Of a DNA stretch of 64,000 bases, positions 52,801-60,532 are shown in pieces (position 1 is the stretch's first letter; the number at the start of each line of letters is the position of its first letter). The stretch is from contig DEZI01000023.1 in the NCBI GenBank assembly GCA_002364755.1, positions 62,001 to 126,000 on the forward strand. The letters run 5' to 3'. Source of the DNA: Stenotrophomonas maltophilia (GTDB taxonomy: Bacteria; Pseudomonadota; Gammaproteobacteria; Xanthomonadales; Xanthomonadaceae). Both the position numbers and the translations under genes were made by a program. The notes beneath the pieces were generated by a model. It saw only the letters and a program-made list of their open reading frames with translations. It did not search any database and was not told the origin of the DNA.

Positions 52801-53733
52801 TCAGCGGTGGCTGTCCAGGAATGCCTGCACCTGCCCACGCAGCCACTGCGGATCATCCCACATCAGGAAGTGGTGGCCGGTCGCGCTCAGTACGATGCGC
52901 ACGCCGGGCAGCGCGGCGTACTGCGACTGGAAGATCGCACGCGCCGATGCTTCGGTCGCGCCCATTGCCTGGTAGGACGCCCAGGCGCCAAGGACCAGCG
53001 TCGGCGAGCGGATGCCGGCCACTTCGCTGCGCAGGTCGGTCACCAGCAGCGAGTACATCGCATCGGCGGTGGTGGCGCGATCGCTGTCATGGCCCCAGCG
53101 CTTCAGTTCGGGCAGGCGCGCGGTGCTGTTGGTCAGCGGGGCCAGCGCCGCTTCGGCCTGCGCCTGGTAGCTGGCCGGGTCCGCCGCCAGCATCGCCGTG
53201 CGCATCTGCTCGGCCATCGGCTGCACGCTCTGTGCGGTCGCCTGCGGGTTCTGCATGCCGGCATAGAACGGCAGCGAATCGACGATGACCAGCGGCCCCA
53301 GTGCGTCCGGTTCCTTCACCGCCATCTGCAGGGTCAGCACGCCGCCCAGGCTGTGGCCGATCACCGCCGGATGATCCAGTTTCTGGTCGTGCACGTAGGC
53401 CAGCAGCTGATCGCGCATGGCCGACAGGAAATCGGCCGGTCGCGGGTCGGCGGCGCGGGCACCGGCGAAGCCCGGCAGCTGCACCAGATGGCACTGCACG
53501 TCCTTCAGCGCCCGACAGGTCTCGCGCCAGACCTCGGCGCTGCTGTTCAGGCCGGGGATCATCAGCAGCGGGCGGCCATGGCCGACCACTTCCACCTGCA
53601 CCTTGCCGGTGCCAGCCGGGGCCGCCGCGGCGGCATGGGCAGCGCCCGAGCCGAGCACGGCCATCGCCATGCCCAGCATCGCCAGCCGAGCCAGGGCCTT
53701 CATCGCGTAGTACATCGCCAGCATCATCTTCAT
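52801..53733 (-). CDS. Secreted alpha/beta hydrolase
   Basis: 310 residues. Signal peptide (ARLAMLGMAMAVLGSGAAHAA), then an alpha/beta hydrolase with VIGHSLGGVLTLQMA (nucleophile Ser), oxyanion HGxPLLMIPGLNSS region, and SATGHHFLMWDDP (catalytic His). The substrate is unknown. ATG 53733 follows AAGGAG by 8 bases. The kinase start lies 26 bases downstream of its stop on the minus strand, so it may be co-transcribed with the LytS/LytTR pair. Confidence 0.85.
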   Translation of the reverse strand: MKMMLAMYYAMKALARLAMLGMAMAVLGSGAAHAAAAAPAGTGKVQVEVVGHGRPLLMIPGLNSSAEVWRETCRALKDVQCHLVQLPGFAGARAADPRPADFLSAMRDQLLAYVHDQKLDHPAVIGHSLGGVLTLQMAVKEPDALGPLVIVDSLPFYAGMQNPQATAQSVQPMAEQMRTAMLAADPASYQAQAEAALAPLTNSTARLPELKRWGHDSDRATTADAMYSLLVTDLRSEVAGIRSPTLVLGAWASYQAMGATEASARAIFQSQYAALPGVRIVLSATGHHFLMWDDPQWLRGQVQAFLDSHR

Positions 53734-53878
53734 CGCGTACTCCTTGCAGGGACGGGTGCGTGGGGGGATGCGGCCAGCCTGGCCGCCGTGGCTGCCAGCG
53801 TGTTGCAGTGGCGGAGCAACGGTCGCGCGCCCGGGTGAACGGTCGCCCGGGGCGGACCAGTTCTTCACGCCGCGCAGC

Positions 53879-53908
53879 TTCACATCCATCTTGATGGAGA
53901 GATATACT
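53879..53908 (+). promoter_or_regulatory. metF promoter with operator-like dyad in the spacer
   Basis: -35 TTCACA (53879-53884), 18-base spacer, -10 TATACT (53903-53908). The spacer contains the perfect dyad TCCATC-TT-GATGGA at 53885-53898. Placement between -35 and -10 is where a repressor would act. The CTTGAT centre resembles sites of ArsR-type SahR regulators of methionine genes, but the regulator is not in the window. Confidence 0.6.
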
Positions 53909-53937
53909 CAACCGCACCCGCCGCCACCGCCCGTGCC

Positions 53938-54765
53938 ATGACCGCCATCAGCTTCGAGTTCTACCCGCCCAAGACCGATGAGCAGCGTGGCCAGCTGGAC
54001 CGTGCCGCCGTCCGGCTGAAGGCGTACGCCCCCGAGTACGTGTCCTGTACGTTCGGTGCCGGTGGCTCGACCCTCAGCTACACCTCCGAGACGGTGCGCC
54101 ACCTCAACCAGCACCACGGCCTGGACGCCGCGCCGCACCTGTCCTGCGTCGGCGGCACCCGCCAGGAGATCCGCGAGCTGCTCAAGCTGTACCGCGCCAT
54201 CGGCTGCCGGCGCCTGGTCGCGCTGCGAGGTGACCTGCCCTCCGGCATGGGCTTTCCCGGCGACATGCGCTATGCGTCCGAGCTGATCGCCTTCATCCGC
54301 GCCGAGCACGGCGATGCCTTCCGCATCGAAGTGGGCGCCTACCCGGAAACCCATCCGCAGGCACCGGACGCGCTGACCGACCTGAAGCACTTCAAGGCCA
54401 AGGTCGATGCCGGCGCCGATGCGGCCATCACCCAGTACTTCTACAACGCCGACGCGTATTTCCACTTCGTCGATGAAGTGCAGCGGCTGGGTGTGCAGGT
54501 GCCGATCACCCCCGGCATCATGCCGATCGCCAACTTCAGCCAGCTGCGGCGTTTCTCCGAGCAGTGCGGCGCCGAGATCCCCCGCTGGATCAGCCGCAAG
54601 ATGCTGGCCTATGGCGATGACAGTGAGTCGGTGCGCGCGTTCGGTGCTGAAGTCGTGGCCAAGCTGTGCGAGCGGCTGGTCGCAGGCGGCGCACCCGGCC
54701 TGCACTTCTACACGCTGAACCTGGCCAAGCCGACGGTGTCGGTGCTGAAGCTGCTGAACGGCTGA
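53938..54765 (+). CDS. metF: 5,10-methylenetetrahydrofolate reductase MetF
   Basis: Reduces methylene-THF to 5-methyl-THF for methionine synthesis. 275 residues, the normal length. Motifs: ISFEFYPPKTDEQ, CTFGAGGSTLS, LVALRGDLPSGMGFPG, ADAAITQYFYNADAY (FAD-binding region) and PGIMPIANFSQLRRFSEQCG. ATG 53938 gives MTAISFEFYPPKT. A clear promoter lies about 30 bases upstream, implying a very short leader. Confidence 0.96.
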   Translation: MTAISFEFYPPKTDEQRGQLDRAAVRLKAYAPEYVSCTFGAGGSTLSYTSETVRHLNQHHGLDAAPHLSCVGGTRQEIRELLKLYRAIGCRRLVALRGDLPSGMGFPGDMRYASELIAFIRAEHGDAFRIEVGAYPETHPQAPDALTDLKHFKAKVDAGADAAITQYFYNADAYFHFVDEVQRLGVQVPITPGIMPIANFSQLRRFSEQCGAEIPRWISRKMLAYGDDSESVRAFGAEVVAKLCERLVAGGAPGLHFYTLNLAKPTVSVLKLLNG

Positions 54766-54805
54766 AAGCGCACTGTGTTGTCGCTTTCAACGCTACCCTG
54801 TGGCG

Positions 54806-55387
54806 ATGAAAGCTGTCCTGTCCCTGCTGCTGGTGCTGCTGTCCGCGGCCAGCATCGACGCCCACGCCCAATCCACGCGCTTGAACCGCTGCACCGATGC
54901 GCAGGGCCAGAGCGTCTATACCGACCGTCCCTGTGACAGCGTGGGCGCGCAGTCGCGACGCCTGCCGCCGCCGCCGGCCGGCAGCACCCTGCAGCGCGAC
55001 AGCCTGGGCGCCAGCTGCCCGCGTCGCCTGAGCGAACTGGTGCAGGCCCTGCACGACGCGGTGAACACCCAGGACGTCAACCGGCTGTCCACGCTGTACC
55101 TGTGGAGCGCGGTGTCCGATGCCGGCGCGCAGCGCATCCTCGGCCAGCTGGAATCGGTGGTGCGGCGGCCGCTGGTAGACGTGGTGCCGGTGTATCCGCA
55201 GCAGGATCAGCAGCTGCCATTGGAAGCGGGTCAGAGCCCTGCTGCGCAGGGATCCGACCCAGAGCCGGCGGCGCCACGGCATCCCATCGGCCTGCGCCTG
55301 GAACAGACGCTGCCGGGCAGTGCGGCGCGCGCCGCGACGGTGCTGGGGCTGCGGCGGCAGTACGGGTGTTTCTGGATCACGTTGTAA
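54806..55387 (+). CDS. DUF4124-type secreted protein containing an intragenic repeat
   Basis: 193 residues. Signal peptide (VLSLLLVLLSAASIDAHAQ), then a DUF4124 module: NRCTDAQGQSVYTDRPCDS, in which two cysteines and the Y-T-D-x-P-C pattern are typical. The rest has no name and ends RQYGCFWITL. Bases 55228-55260 are a copy of the palindromic repeat found at 44205, read here as GQSPAAQGSDP. ATG 54806 is chosen over GTG 54800. Downstream SMAG units follow the stop closely. Confidence 0.75.
   Translation: MKAVLSLLLVLLSAASIDAHAQSTRLNRCTDAQGQSVYTDRPCDSVGAQSRRLPPPPAGSTLQRDSLGASCPRRLSELVQALHDAVNTQDVNRLSTLYLWSAVSDAGAQRILGQLESVVRRPLVDVVPVYPQQDQQLPLEAGQSPAAQGSDPEPAAPRHPIGLRLEQTLPGSAARAATVLGLRRQYGCFWITL
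55228..55260. repeat. Intragenic copy of the GGGTCGGATCCC palindromic repeat
   Basis: GGGTCAGAGCCCTGCTGCGCAGGGATCCGACCC-type palindrome of 33 bases, exactly 11 codons, without disturbing the reading frame of the DUF4124 gene. It is shorter than the 39-base copy at 44205-44243, but both ends match. Confidence 0.75.
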
Positions 55388-55393
55388 GGCCGC

Positions 55394-55463
55394 ATCCACG
55401 CATGGCGTGGATCTACTGACAGCGCGCGCTCGACCCTGGGGTAGCGCCGGGCCATGCCCGGCG
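55394..55463. repeat. SMAG pair between DUF4124 and Nudix genes
   Basis: ATCCACGCATGGCGTGGATCTAC-type unit at 55394-55416 and GTAGCGCCGGGCCATGCCCGG-type unit at 55441-55463. Confidence 0.8.
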
Positions 55464-55482
55464 GAAGGCAAGAAGCGCCGCG

Positions 55483-56439
55483 CTACCCGCCCGGCCACAG
55501 GCCGCGGATCGCGGCGATGCCCTGGCCGCCGTGGCGGCGGGCCTGGCGGACGTGGCCTGCGTCGAGCCCGCCCAGCGCATAGATCGGCAGCGACACCTGC
55601 GCGCGCAGCGCGGCGAACGCTTCCCAGCCCAGCGGCGTGGCATCGGGGTGGCTGGCGGTGGCCTGCACCGGGCCAAGCACGGCGAAATCGCAGCCCAGCC
55701 GCTGCGCCGCCTGCAGCTGCGCCAGGTCGTGGCAGGACGCGGCCACCAACTGGCCGGCTGGCAGCGGGCGTTCCTGCAGGGTCGCCAGCTGTTCGCTGCC
55801 CAGGTGCACGCCGACGCCCAGCGTGCGGGCCAGTTCGATATCGCGGTTGAGCAGCCACTGCACGCCCTGCCGGTGCGCCTGCAGGGCCTGCTCGATCAGC
55901 CCCTGCCGCTGCGGGTGCGCGGCCGGCAGGCGCAGCTGGATGCGCTGCTGGCCCGCGGCCACCGCCTGCCGCAGCTGGTCCTGCCAGCGCTGCGGCCCGT
56001 GCTCGCCGTCTTCCGGCGCCGGGGTGATCAGGTAGCGGTCCGGTTGCCGCAGCGCGGCCACCACCGGCAGGTCGGCCGGCGGCATCGAATAGCGACCCAG
56101 CTTGTCCGGCGCCACCCAGGTGATGGCCTGGCCCTCGCGCCCGCGCGGGGTGCCCTTCCAGCTGCGGATGTGCCGCACGTCAAGGGTCAGGTCCTTGTCC
56201 GGGTAACGCTGCGGCACGTCCATGATCCACTCGCCGATCTCGGCCTCGATGCCGAGCTCCTCGCGCAGTTCACGCACCAGCGCCTGCTCGGAAGTCTCGC
56301 CGGCCTCGCGCTTGCCGCCCGGGAATTCCCACAGGCCGGCCATGTCGCGGTTCTCGGTACGGCGGTTGAGCAGGATGCGGCCACGGGCGTCGGTGATGAC
56401 GCCGGCCACGACATGGATCGATCGTTTCGGGGAAGGCAT
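55483..56439 (-). CDS. mutT: Nudix hydrolase (MutT) fused to a ThiE-like domain
   Basis: 318 residues. N-terminal MutT-type Nudix domain (1-130) with the Nudix box GGKREAGETSEQALVRELRE followed by ELGI, after GLWEFPGGKRE. The C-terminal domain (140-318) is a thiamine-phosphate-synthase-like TIM barrel: GVGVHLGSEQL, CHDLAQLQAAQRLGCDFAVLGPVQ and YALGGLDAG. It sanitises 8-oxo-dGTP; the role of the ThiE-like part is unknown, and homologous fusions are common in gammaproteobacteria. In E. coli mutT directly follows secA; here the autotransporter gene intervenes. ATG 56439 is used. Confidence 0.9.
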   Translation of the reverse strand: MPSPKRSIHVVAGVITDARGRILLNRRTENRDMAGLWEFPGGKREAGETSEQALVRELREELGIEAEIGEWIMDVPQRYPDKDLTLDVRHIRSWKGTPRGREGQAITWVAPDKLGRYSMPPADLPVVAALRQPDRYLITPAPEDGEHGPQRWQDQLRQAVAAGQQRIQLRLPAAHPQRQGLIEQALQAHRQGVQWLLNRDIELARTLGVGVHLGSEQLATLQERPLPAGQLVAASCHDLAQLQAAQRLGCDFAVLGPVQATASHPDATPLGWEAFAALRAQVSLPIYALGGLDAGHVRQARRHGGQGIAAIRGLWPGG

Positions 56440-56493
56440 GGCCAGAGCATGCCCACGCGGCATGCAGGCTGCAACCTCGGTGCGGATGAACAA

Positions 56494-56513
56494 GGGGCCC
56501 CTTGCGGGGCCCC
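56494..56513 (-). terminator. Autotransporter gene terminator
   Basis: GGGGCCCC-TTGC-GGGGCCCC hairpin, 27 bases past the autotransporter stop on the minus strand. There is no strong uridine run. Confidence 0.6.
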
Positions 56514-56539
56514 CTGCCAACCTCGTCATGACCGCTGGA

Positions 56540-59500
56540 TCAGAACTGCACGTTCCAGGTCATCTGAGCACCGATCTCGTGCTGGCCACCGCCGGCACGG
56601 CCCAGCGCACCCAGCGACAGGCGGCTGTTGTCGGAGGTGTTCACCGCCACGCCCAGCTCGGCGATGCCGACGTTGCGGGCCAGCGGCACGCCGTCGATGC
56701 TGAAGGTGCTGCTGCCGACCACGAAGCGCTGGTTGCTGCGGGTGTGCACGTCGCCGCCAGCGTGCTGCCAGGCCAGGCCCGCTACCAGCTGGGCACCGTC
56801 GTCCTGGTTGGCACTGATGTCCCAGGTGGCGCGCAGGCCCGCCGTGGCGTTCCACACCGAATCCTTGCTCGATTCGATGACCAGCGCGGTGCTGCCGCCG
56901 GCTTCCTCGGCCGCGTCCATGGTCAGGCGGGTGTAGCCCACGCCCACGTGCGGGGTCAGGGTCATGCGCTGCAGCTGGATGTCCCAACCACCTTCGGCGA
57001 AGCCGGACACGGCGTACGCGTCATGGCTGGCGCGCAGCTGCTGGCGGGCATCGCCGACGATCGCGGTACGGTGGGTATCGACGTCGTAGCTGGCGTAGCT
57101 GGCACCGGCATTGAACCAGGCCTCGCCGGCGCGGAAGCCTGCGTACAGGCCGCCGTGCACGGCATCGACATCGGAGCGGGCGCTGCGTGCATCGGTCTTC
57201 TGGCGCAGCTTCTCGGTGCCGGCCACCAGGCCCACCGTCCACGCTTCACCGAAGGTCCAGTCGAGGCCGGCCATCAGCCCTTCGCGGTGCTGGCGGCTGT
57301 CGGCCACGCCGTCGTCGCGGCCGTCCTGGCGGTTGCTGGCGCCGCCACCGGACAGCCAGAAGCCGCAACCGTGGGCCTTGATGGACGGGTTGCCACGCAG
57401 GCGCTGGCCGACGCCGTCATGCAGGAAGCGGTCGTCCAGCAGCAGCGCACGGTTGCTGGCGTGGATCTCACCGGAAAGATGGTCGAACGCTTCGCGTGCC
57501 TGGTCGGCATCGAGCATCAGCAGCTGGTTGTAAAGCGCCAGCGCCTCACCGGACTGCTGCAGTGTGTCCAGGCCGGCCGCCAGCGCGCGCTGGTTGCTGT
57601 TGGCCGCCACTGCGCCGAACACCACCGGCGGGTTCACTCCGCCCGGCTCACCCGGGGTACCCGGCGTGCCCGGATTGCCGGGGTTGCCCGGATTGCCGGG
57701 GTTGCCCGGCTCGCCCGGAGTACCCGGTTCGCCAGGTTCACCCGGCTCACCCGGCGTGCCCGGATCGCTCTTGACCGCGATGGCCAGGCGCACGTTGTTG
57801 CCGGTCTGCACCAGGGTCGGATCGATGAAAGCCGAACGCGAGATGACATCGTCGAACTGGCCGTCGATGCCCTCGGCCGCGCTGAGGATGGTGTAGACCT
57901 GACCGTTCTGGTAGCTGGTGGACGGGTCGAGCGCGGTCACGCGCACGCCGGCGGCACCGGACTGGCCGCCCGCGGCGACCCGGCCCAGGTACGCCTTGCC
58001 GGTCACCGTCAGCAGGTCGGACTGGCCGTTGCCCAGCACATCCACGTCATAGAAGGCCTTGTCGGCCACCTGTTCGGGGGTGATGGCCTGGTTGTTGAAG
58101 TACAGGTTGCCATCGATCACCAGGGTGCCCACACCGCCCTGGCCCGGCGACAGCACGGCACCATTGCGCACGAAGGTTTCACCCACGGTGGCGTTGCCGG
58201 CCAGCATGCCGCCGTTGATGACGTGCACGTTCGAGCTGCGGATCACGTCGCTGCCCAGGCCCGTGCCGTAGTTGATCGTCTGCTGGAAGCCGGCGCTGCC
58301 GTTGAGCACCAGGGTGCCGCCATCGATGCGGATCTCCTGTGCCACCGCCTGGCTCGTGCCGGTGTAGCCCTGGCCGGTGTAGGTGTCGGAGTTGATCACC
58401 AGGGTGCCACCGCTGACGTTGATGCCGCCGCCGAACGCGGTCAGGTCGCCGTTGAGCGTGGTGGTACCGGCCAGCTGGTGCAGGCCGCCGTAGGTCATCG
58501 AATCGGGGCCGCTGGCGATGGTGTTGTCCAGCGCGATGTCATCGGTGTGGTTGAACAGCAGGCCGCCGATGCCGTTGTTCATCGTGATCGGTGCACCGTC
58601 CAGCTTACCGGCAGCGGTGGCCGCGCCCCAGGTGGGGCCATCGGCGGCGGTCCAGTCCTCCATGCCGCCACCGATGACCAGGTAGCCGCTGTTGTCCAGG
58701 GTGTAGCCGGTGCCGGCGCTGAGCTTCGCGCCACTGTTCACCGTCAGCACCCCGATCGGGTCGAAGACGGTCTTGCCCACGGTGATGCCATTGGCGGCGA
58801 TGATCGACGAGCCTTCTCCGCTGACCAGCACCTGTTCGGGATAGAGCGCCGGCGTGCCGAGCGGGAAGTCCGAGCCACCGGACACGCTCAGCGTATCGGT
58901 GGTGATGCTGGCACCGTCCAGCACCTGCAGGTCGGTGGTGACCTTCATCGCGCCGGTGTTGACCCACTCGCTGCCGGTGCCGGTCAGGGTAGCCTTGGCG
59001 CGGCCGTCGCCGGTACCGGCGCCGAACGAGTTCTTGATGTTGGCGACGTCCGAACGGATCGCGCCACCGCCTTCGATCAGCAGGCTGGCGGTCGCGTCCA
59101 CGCGCGCCGCTTCGATGGCCGAACCCACGCCGCGCACTTCGATGCGGCCGGTCTGCCCGTAGTCGCCCGACGGGCCGTCCGGCGATTCGGCGATGAGCGA
59201 CGTGGTCGCCCTCACGATGCCACCGTTCTCCACGCGCAGCAGCGCTTCGCCACGACGGCCCAGTTCGAAGGTATCGGTCGTCACGCTGCTCGCGCCGGAG
59301 ACCACCAACGTGCCGACCGAGTTGGCATCCTGGCCCAGGAACACGCTGTCGGCCACCACGGTGCCGCCATCGGTCACGTTCACGATGCCCGAGCTGTTCT
59401 CGACGATGCCGGCGACCAGCGCGCCGCCGACGTTGAGCGAGCCGCCGCTGCCGATGTTCAGCTCGCCCTGGCCACGCTGGCCCACCAGCAGGTTGTTGTT

Positions 59501-60232
59501 GGCGATGACCAGCGAACCACCCTCTTCTACCGTGACCACGCCCCTGCTGCCCGCCAGCACGCCGACGCGCATGCCCTGCGACAAGGTGGGGCTGTTGACG
59601 GCGGTGGCTGCCACGGCGGCGCCGCCCGTGATCAGGAGGCTGCCATTGCCGGCGTTGCCGACATCGATCTGGCGCGCGGTCAACGTTGAACCGGCGCCGC
59701 TGATCTCTGCCGCGCCCTCACTGCCTGCGGCAAAGCCAAGCACCACGTTGCGGGTGATGTCGACGCTGGCGCCGTCCTTGACCGTCAGCAGGCCCTTGCC
59801 GGCGTCACCGACGCGCAGGTCGTCGAAGATGCTGGTGAGCTTGATGCTGCTGCCGGCGCCTGCCACGTTGAGCGTGCCGAAGCTGCCCGCCTGCGTGCCC
59901 AGCGAAGCGGCTTCGGTGGAGGTCAGGCTGCCACCGCCCAGCACGTTGACCACGACGGTGCCGTTGGGGCCCACGCGGAAGCCATCGGTGTAGGTCCGCG
60001 AATCGGTGATGGTTTCGTCGTCGGTGAAATCGAAGGGCGCCGCGAACGCGGACTGCATCGGCAGTGCTGCCAGGCCCAGTGCGAACAGCAGCGCGGTGCG
60101 CAGTGCGGTCGGACGCTGGCCGTGGCCGACGCGGGCGCGGGCGCGGCCGGGAGTGTGGGAGGAAGTGAGTTCCGAGGCGACCTGCATCTGGCCGGTGGTG
60201 TGGTTGAACACCTGGCGATAGATCCTGTTCAT
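56540..60232 (-). CDS. Type Va autotransporter with ESPR signal and collagen-like stalk
   Basis: 1230 residues. Extended signal peptide region MNRIYRQVFNHTTGQMQVASE, then a second hydrophobic signal (ALLFALGLAALPMQSAFA). The passenger (about 65-810) is a repetitive beta-helix with GGSLTSTEAASLGTQ, GGTVVADSVFLGQDANS and many Gly-Ala-Ser-Thr runs. Near residue 830-870 come 13 consecutive G-x-P triplets (GTP, GEP and GNP types), a collagen-like stalk. The last 280 residues form the transporter barrel with GFWLSGGGASNRQ, GLMAGLDW and a C-terminal Phe (TWNVQF). It is presumed to be a surface adhesin. ATG 60232 is fixed by the ESPR. Confidence 0.93.
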   Translation of the reverse strand: MNRIYRQVFNHTTGQMQVASELTSSHTPGRARARVGHGQRPTALRTALLFALGLAALPMQSAFAAPFDFTDDETITDSRTYTDGFRVGPNGTVVVNVLGGGSLTSTEAASLGTQAGSFGTLNVAGAGSSIKLTSIFDDLRVGDAGKGLLTVKDGASVDITRNVVLGFAAGSEGAAEISGAGSTLTARQIDVGNAGNGSLLITGGAAVAATAVNSPTLSQGMRVGVLAGSRGVVTVEEGGSLVIANNNLLVGQRGQGELNIGSGGSLNVGGALVAGIVENSSGIVNVTDGGTVVADSVFLGQDANSVGTLVVSGASSVTTDTFELGRRGEALLRVENGGIVRATTSLIAESPDGPSGDYGQTGRIEVRGVGSAIEAARVDATASLLIEGGGAIRSDVANIKNSFGAGTGDGRAKATLTGTGSEWVNTGAMKVTTDLQVLDGASITTDTLSVSGGSDFPLGTPALYPEQVLVSGEGSSIIAANGITVGKTVFDPIGVLTVNSGAKLSAGTGYTLDNSGYLVIGGGMEDWTAADGPTWGAATAAGKLDGAPITMNNGIGGLLFNHTDDIALDNTIASGPDSMTYGGLHQLAGTTTLNGDLTAFGGGINVSGGTLVINSDTYTGQGYTGTSQAVAQEIRIDGGTLVLNGSAGFQQTINYGTGLGSDVIRSSNVHVINGGMLAGNATVGETFVRNGAVLSPGQGGVGTLVIDGNLYFNNQAITPEQVADKAFYDVDVLGNGQSDLLTVTGKAYLGRVAAGGQSGAAGVRVTALDPSTSYQNGQVYTILSAAEGIDGQFDDVISRSAFIDPTLVQTGNNVRLAIAVKSDPGTPGEPGEPGEPGTPGEPGNPGNPGNPGNPGTPGTPGEPGGVNPPVVFGAVAANSNQRALAAGLDTLQQSGEALALYNQLLMLDADQAREAFDHLSGEIHASNRALLLDDRFLHDGVGQRLRGNPSIKAHGCGFWLSGGGASNRQDGRDDGVADSRQHREGLMAGLDWTFGEAWTVGLVAGTEKLRQKTDARSARSDVDAVHGGLYAGFRAGEAWFNAGASYASYDVDTHRTAIVGDARQQLRASHDAYAVSGFAEGGWDIQLQRMTLTPHVGVGYTRLTMDAAEEAGGSTALVIESSKDSVWNATAGLRATWDISANQDDGAQLVAGLAWQHAGGDVHTRSNQRFVVGSSTFSIDGVPLARNVGIAELGVAVNTSDNSRLSLGALGRAGGGQHEIGAQMTWNVQF
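57640..57765. repeat. Tandem DNA repeat encoding collagen-like triplets
   Basis: Nine-base-type units (GGCGAGCCG / GGCAACCCG family) repeated about 13 times in the minus strand, encoding consecutive Gly-x-Pro triplets between passenger and barrel. Repeat number is likely to vary between strains. Confidence 0.75.
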
Positions 60233-60408
60233 GACGCTCCATGTGTATGTCGTGTGGCTCGCAGGACCACCTCATGTGATCCGCGACGTGCGCCTGCCGG
60301 CAACCGGGGAATGGCCCCTGCGAAAAACCCGGCAGTAGAAACGCAGGCACACCATACGGACGCGAAGGGATCGAGCCCGTCAACGTCGCCTGAGTTCTAA
60401 GTAGGAAA

Positions 60409-60430
60409 CTTCTGATGTGTCTGTCAGAAG
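60409..60430 (-). promoter_or_regulatory. Dyad in the autotransporter upstream region
   Basis: Perfect CTTCTGA-TGTGTCTG-TCAGAAG. The size and position are compatible with a transcription-factor site controlling the autotransporter. Confidence 0.4.
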
Positions 60431-60502
60431 CTTCGGAAATCCGCGTTTCTGTCTAACAGCTCACATAAACAGCGTGATTGCGGCCGTGAAGCCCATAACG
60501 AA

Positions 60503-60526
60503 GAAGCCCCGCTTTCGCGGGGCTTC
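60503..60526 (-). terminator. secA terminator
   Basis: Ten-base-pair stem GAAGCCCCGC / GCGGGGCTTC with a tetraloop, 7 bases past the secA stop on the minus strand. It is followed by TTCGTT. Confidence 0.75.
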
Positions 60527-60532
60527 CTGGGG

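Larger units (their letters stand above)
60233..60532. other. 300-base region between autotransporter and secA
   Basis: No gene. It contains the secA terminator at 60503-60526, a dyad CTTCTGA-N8-TCAGAAG at 60409-60430 about 180 bases ahead of the autotransporter start, and a minus-strand TTGACG at 60383-60378 that could be a -35 without a clear -10. It is less GC-rich than its surroundings. Confidence 0.5.

Noticed and set aside
56222..59689. Long open frame antisense to the autotransporter (plus strand)
   Set aside because: The translation is a repetitive Ala/Gly/Val/His-rich shadow of the passenger repeats, with no signal, domain or ribosome site.
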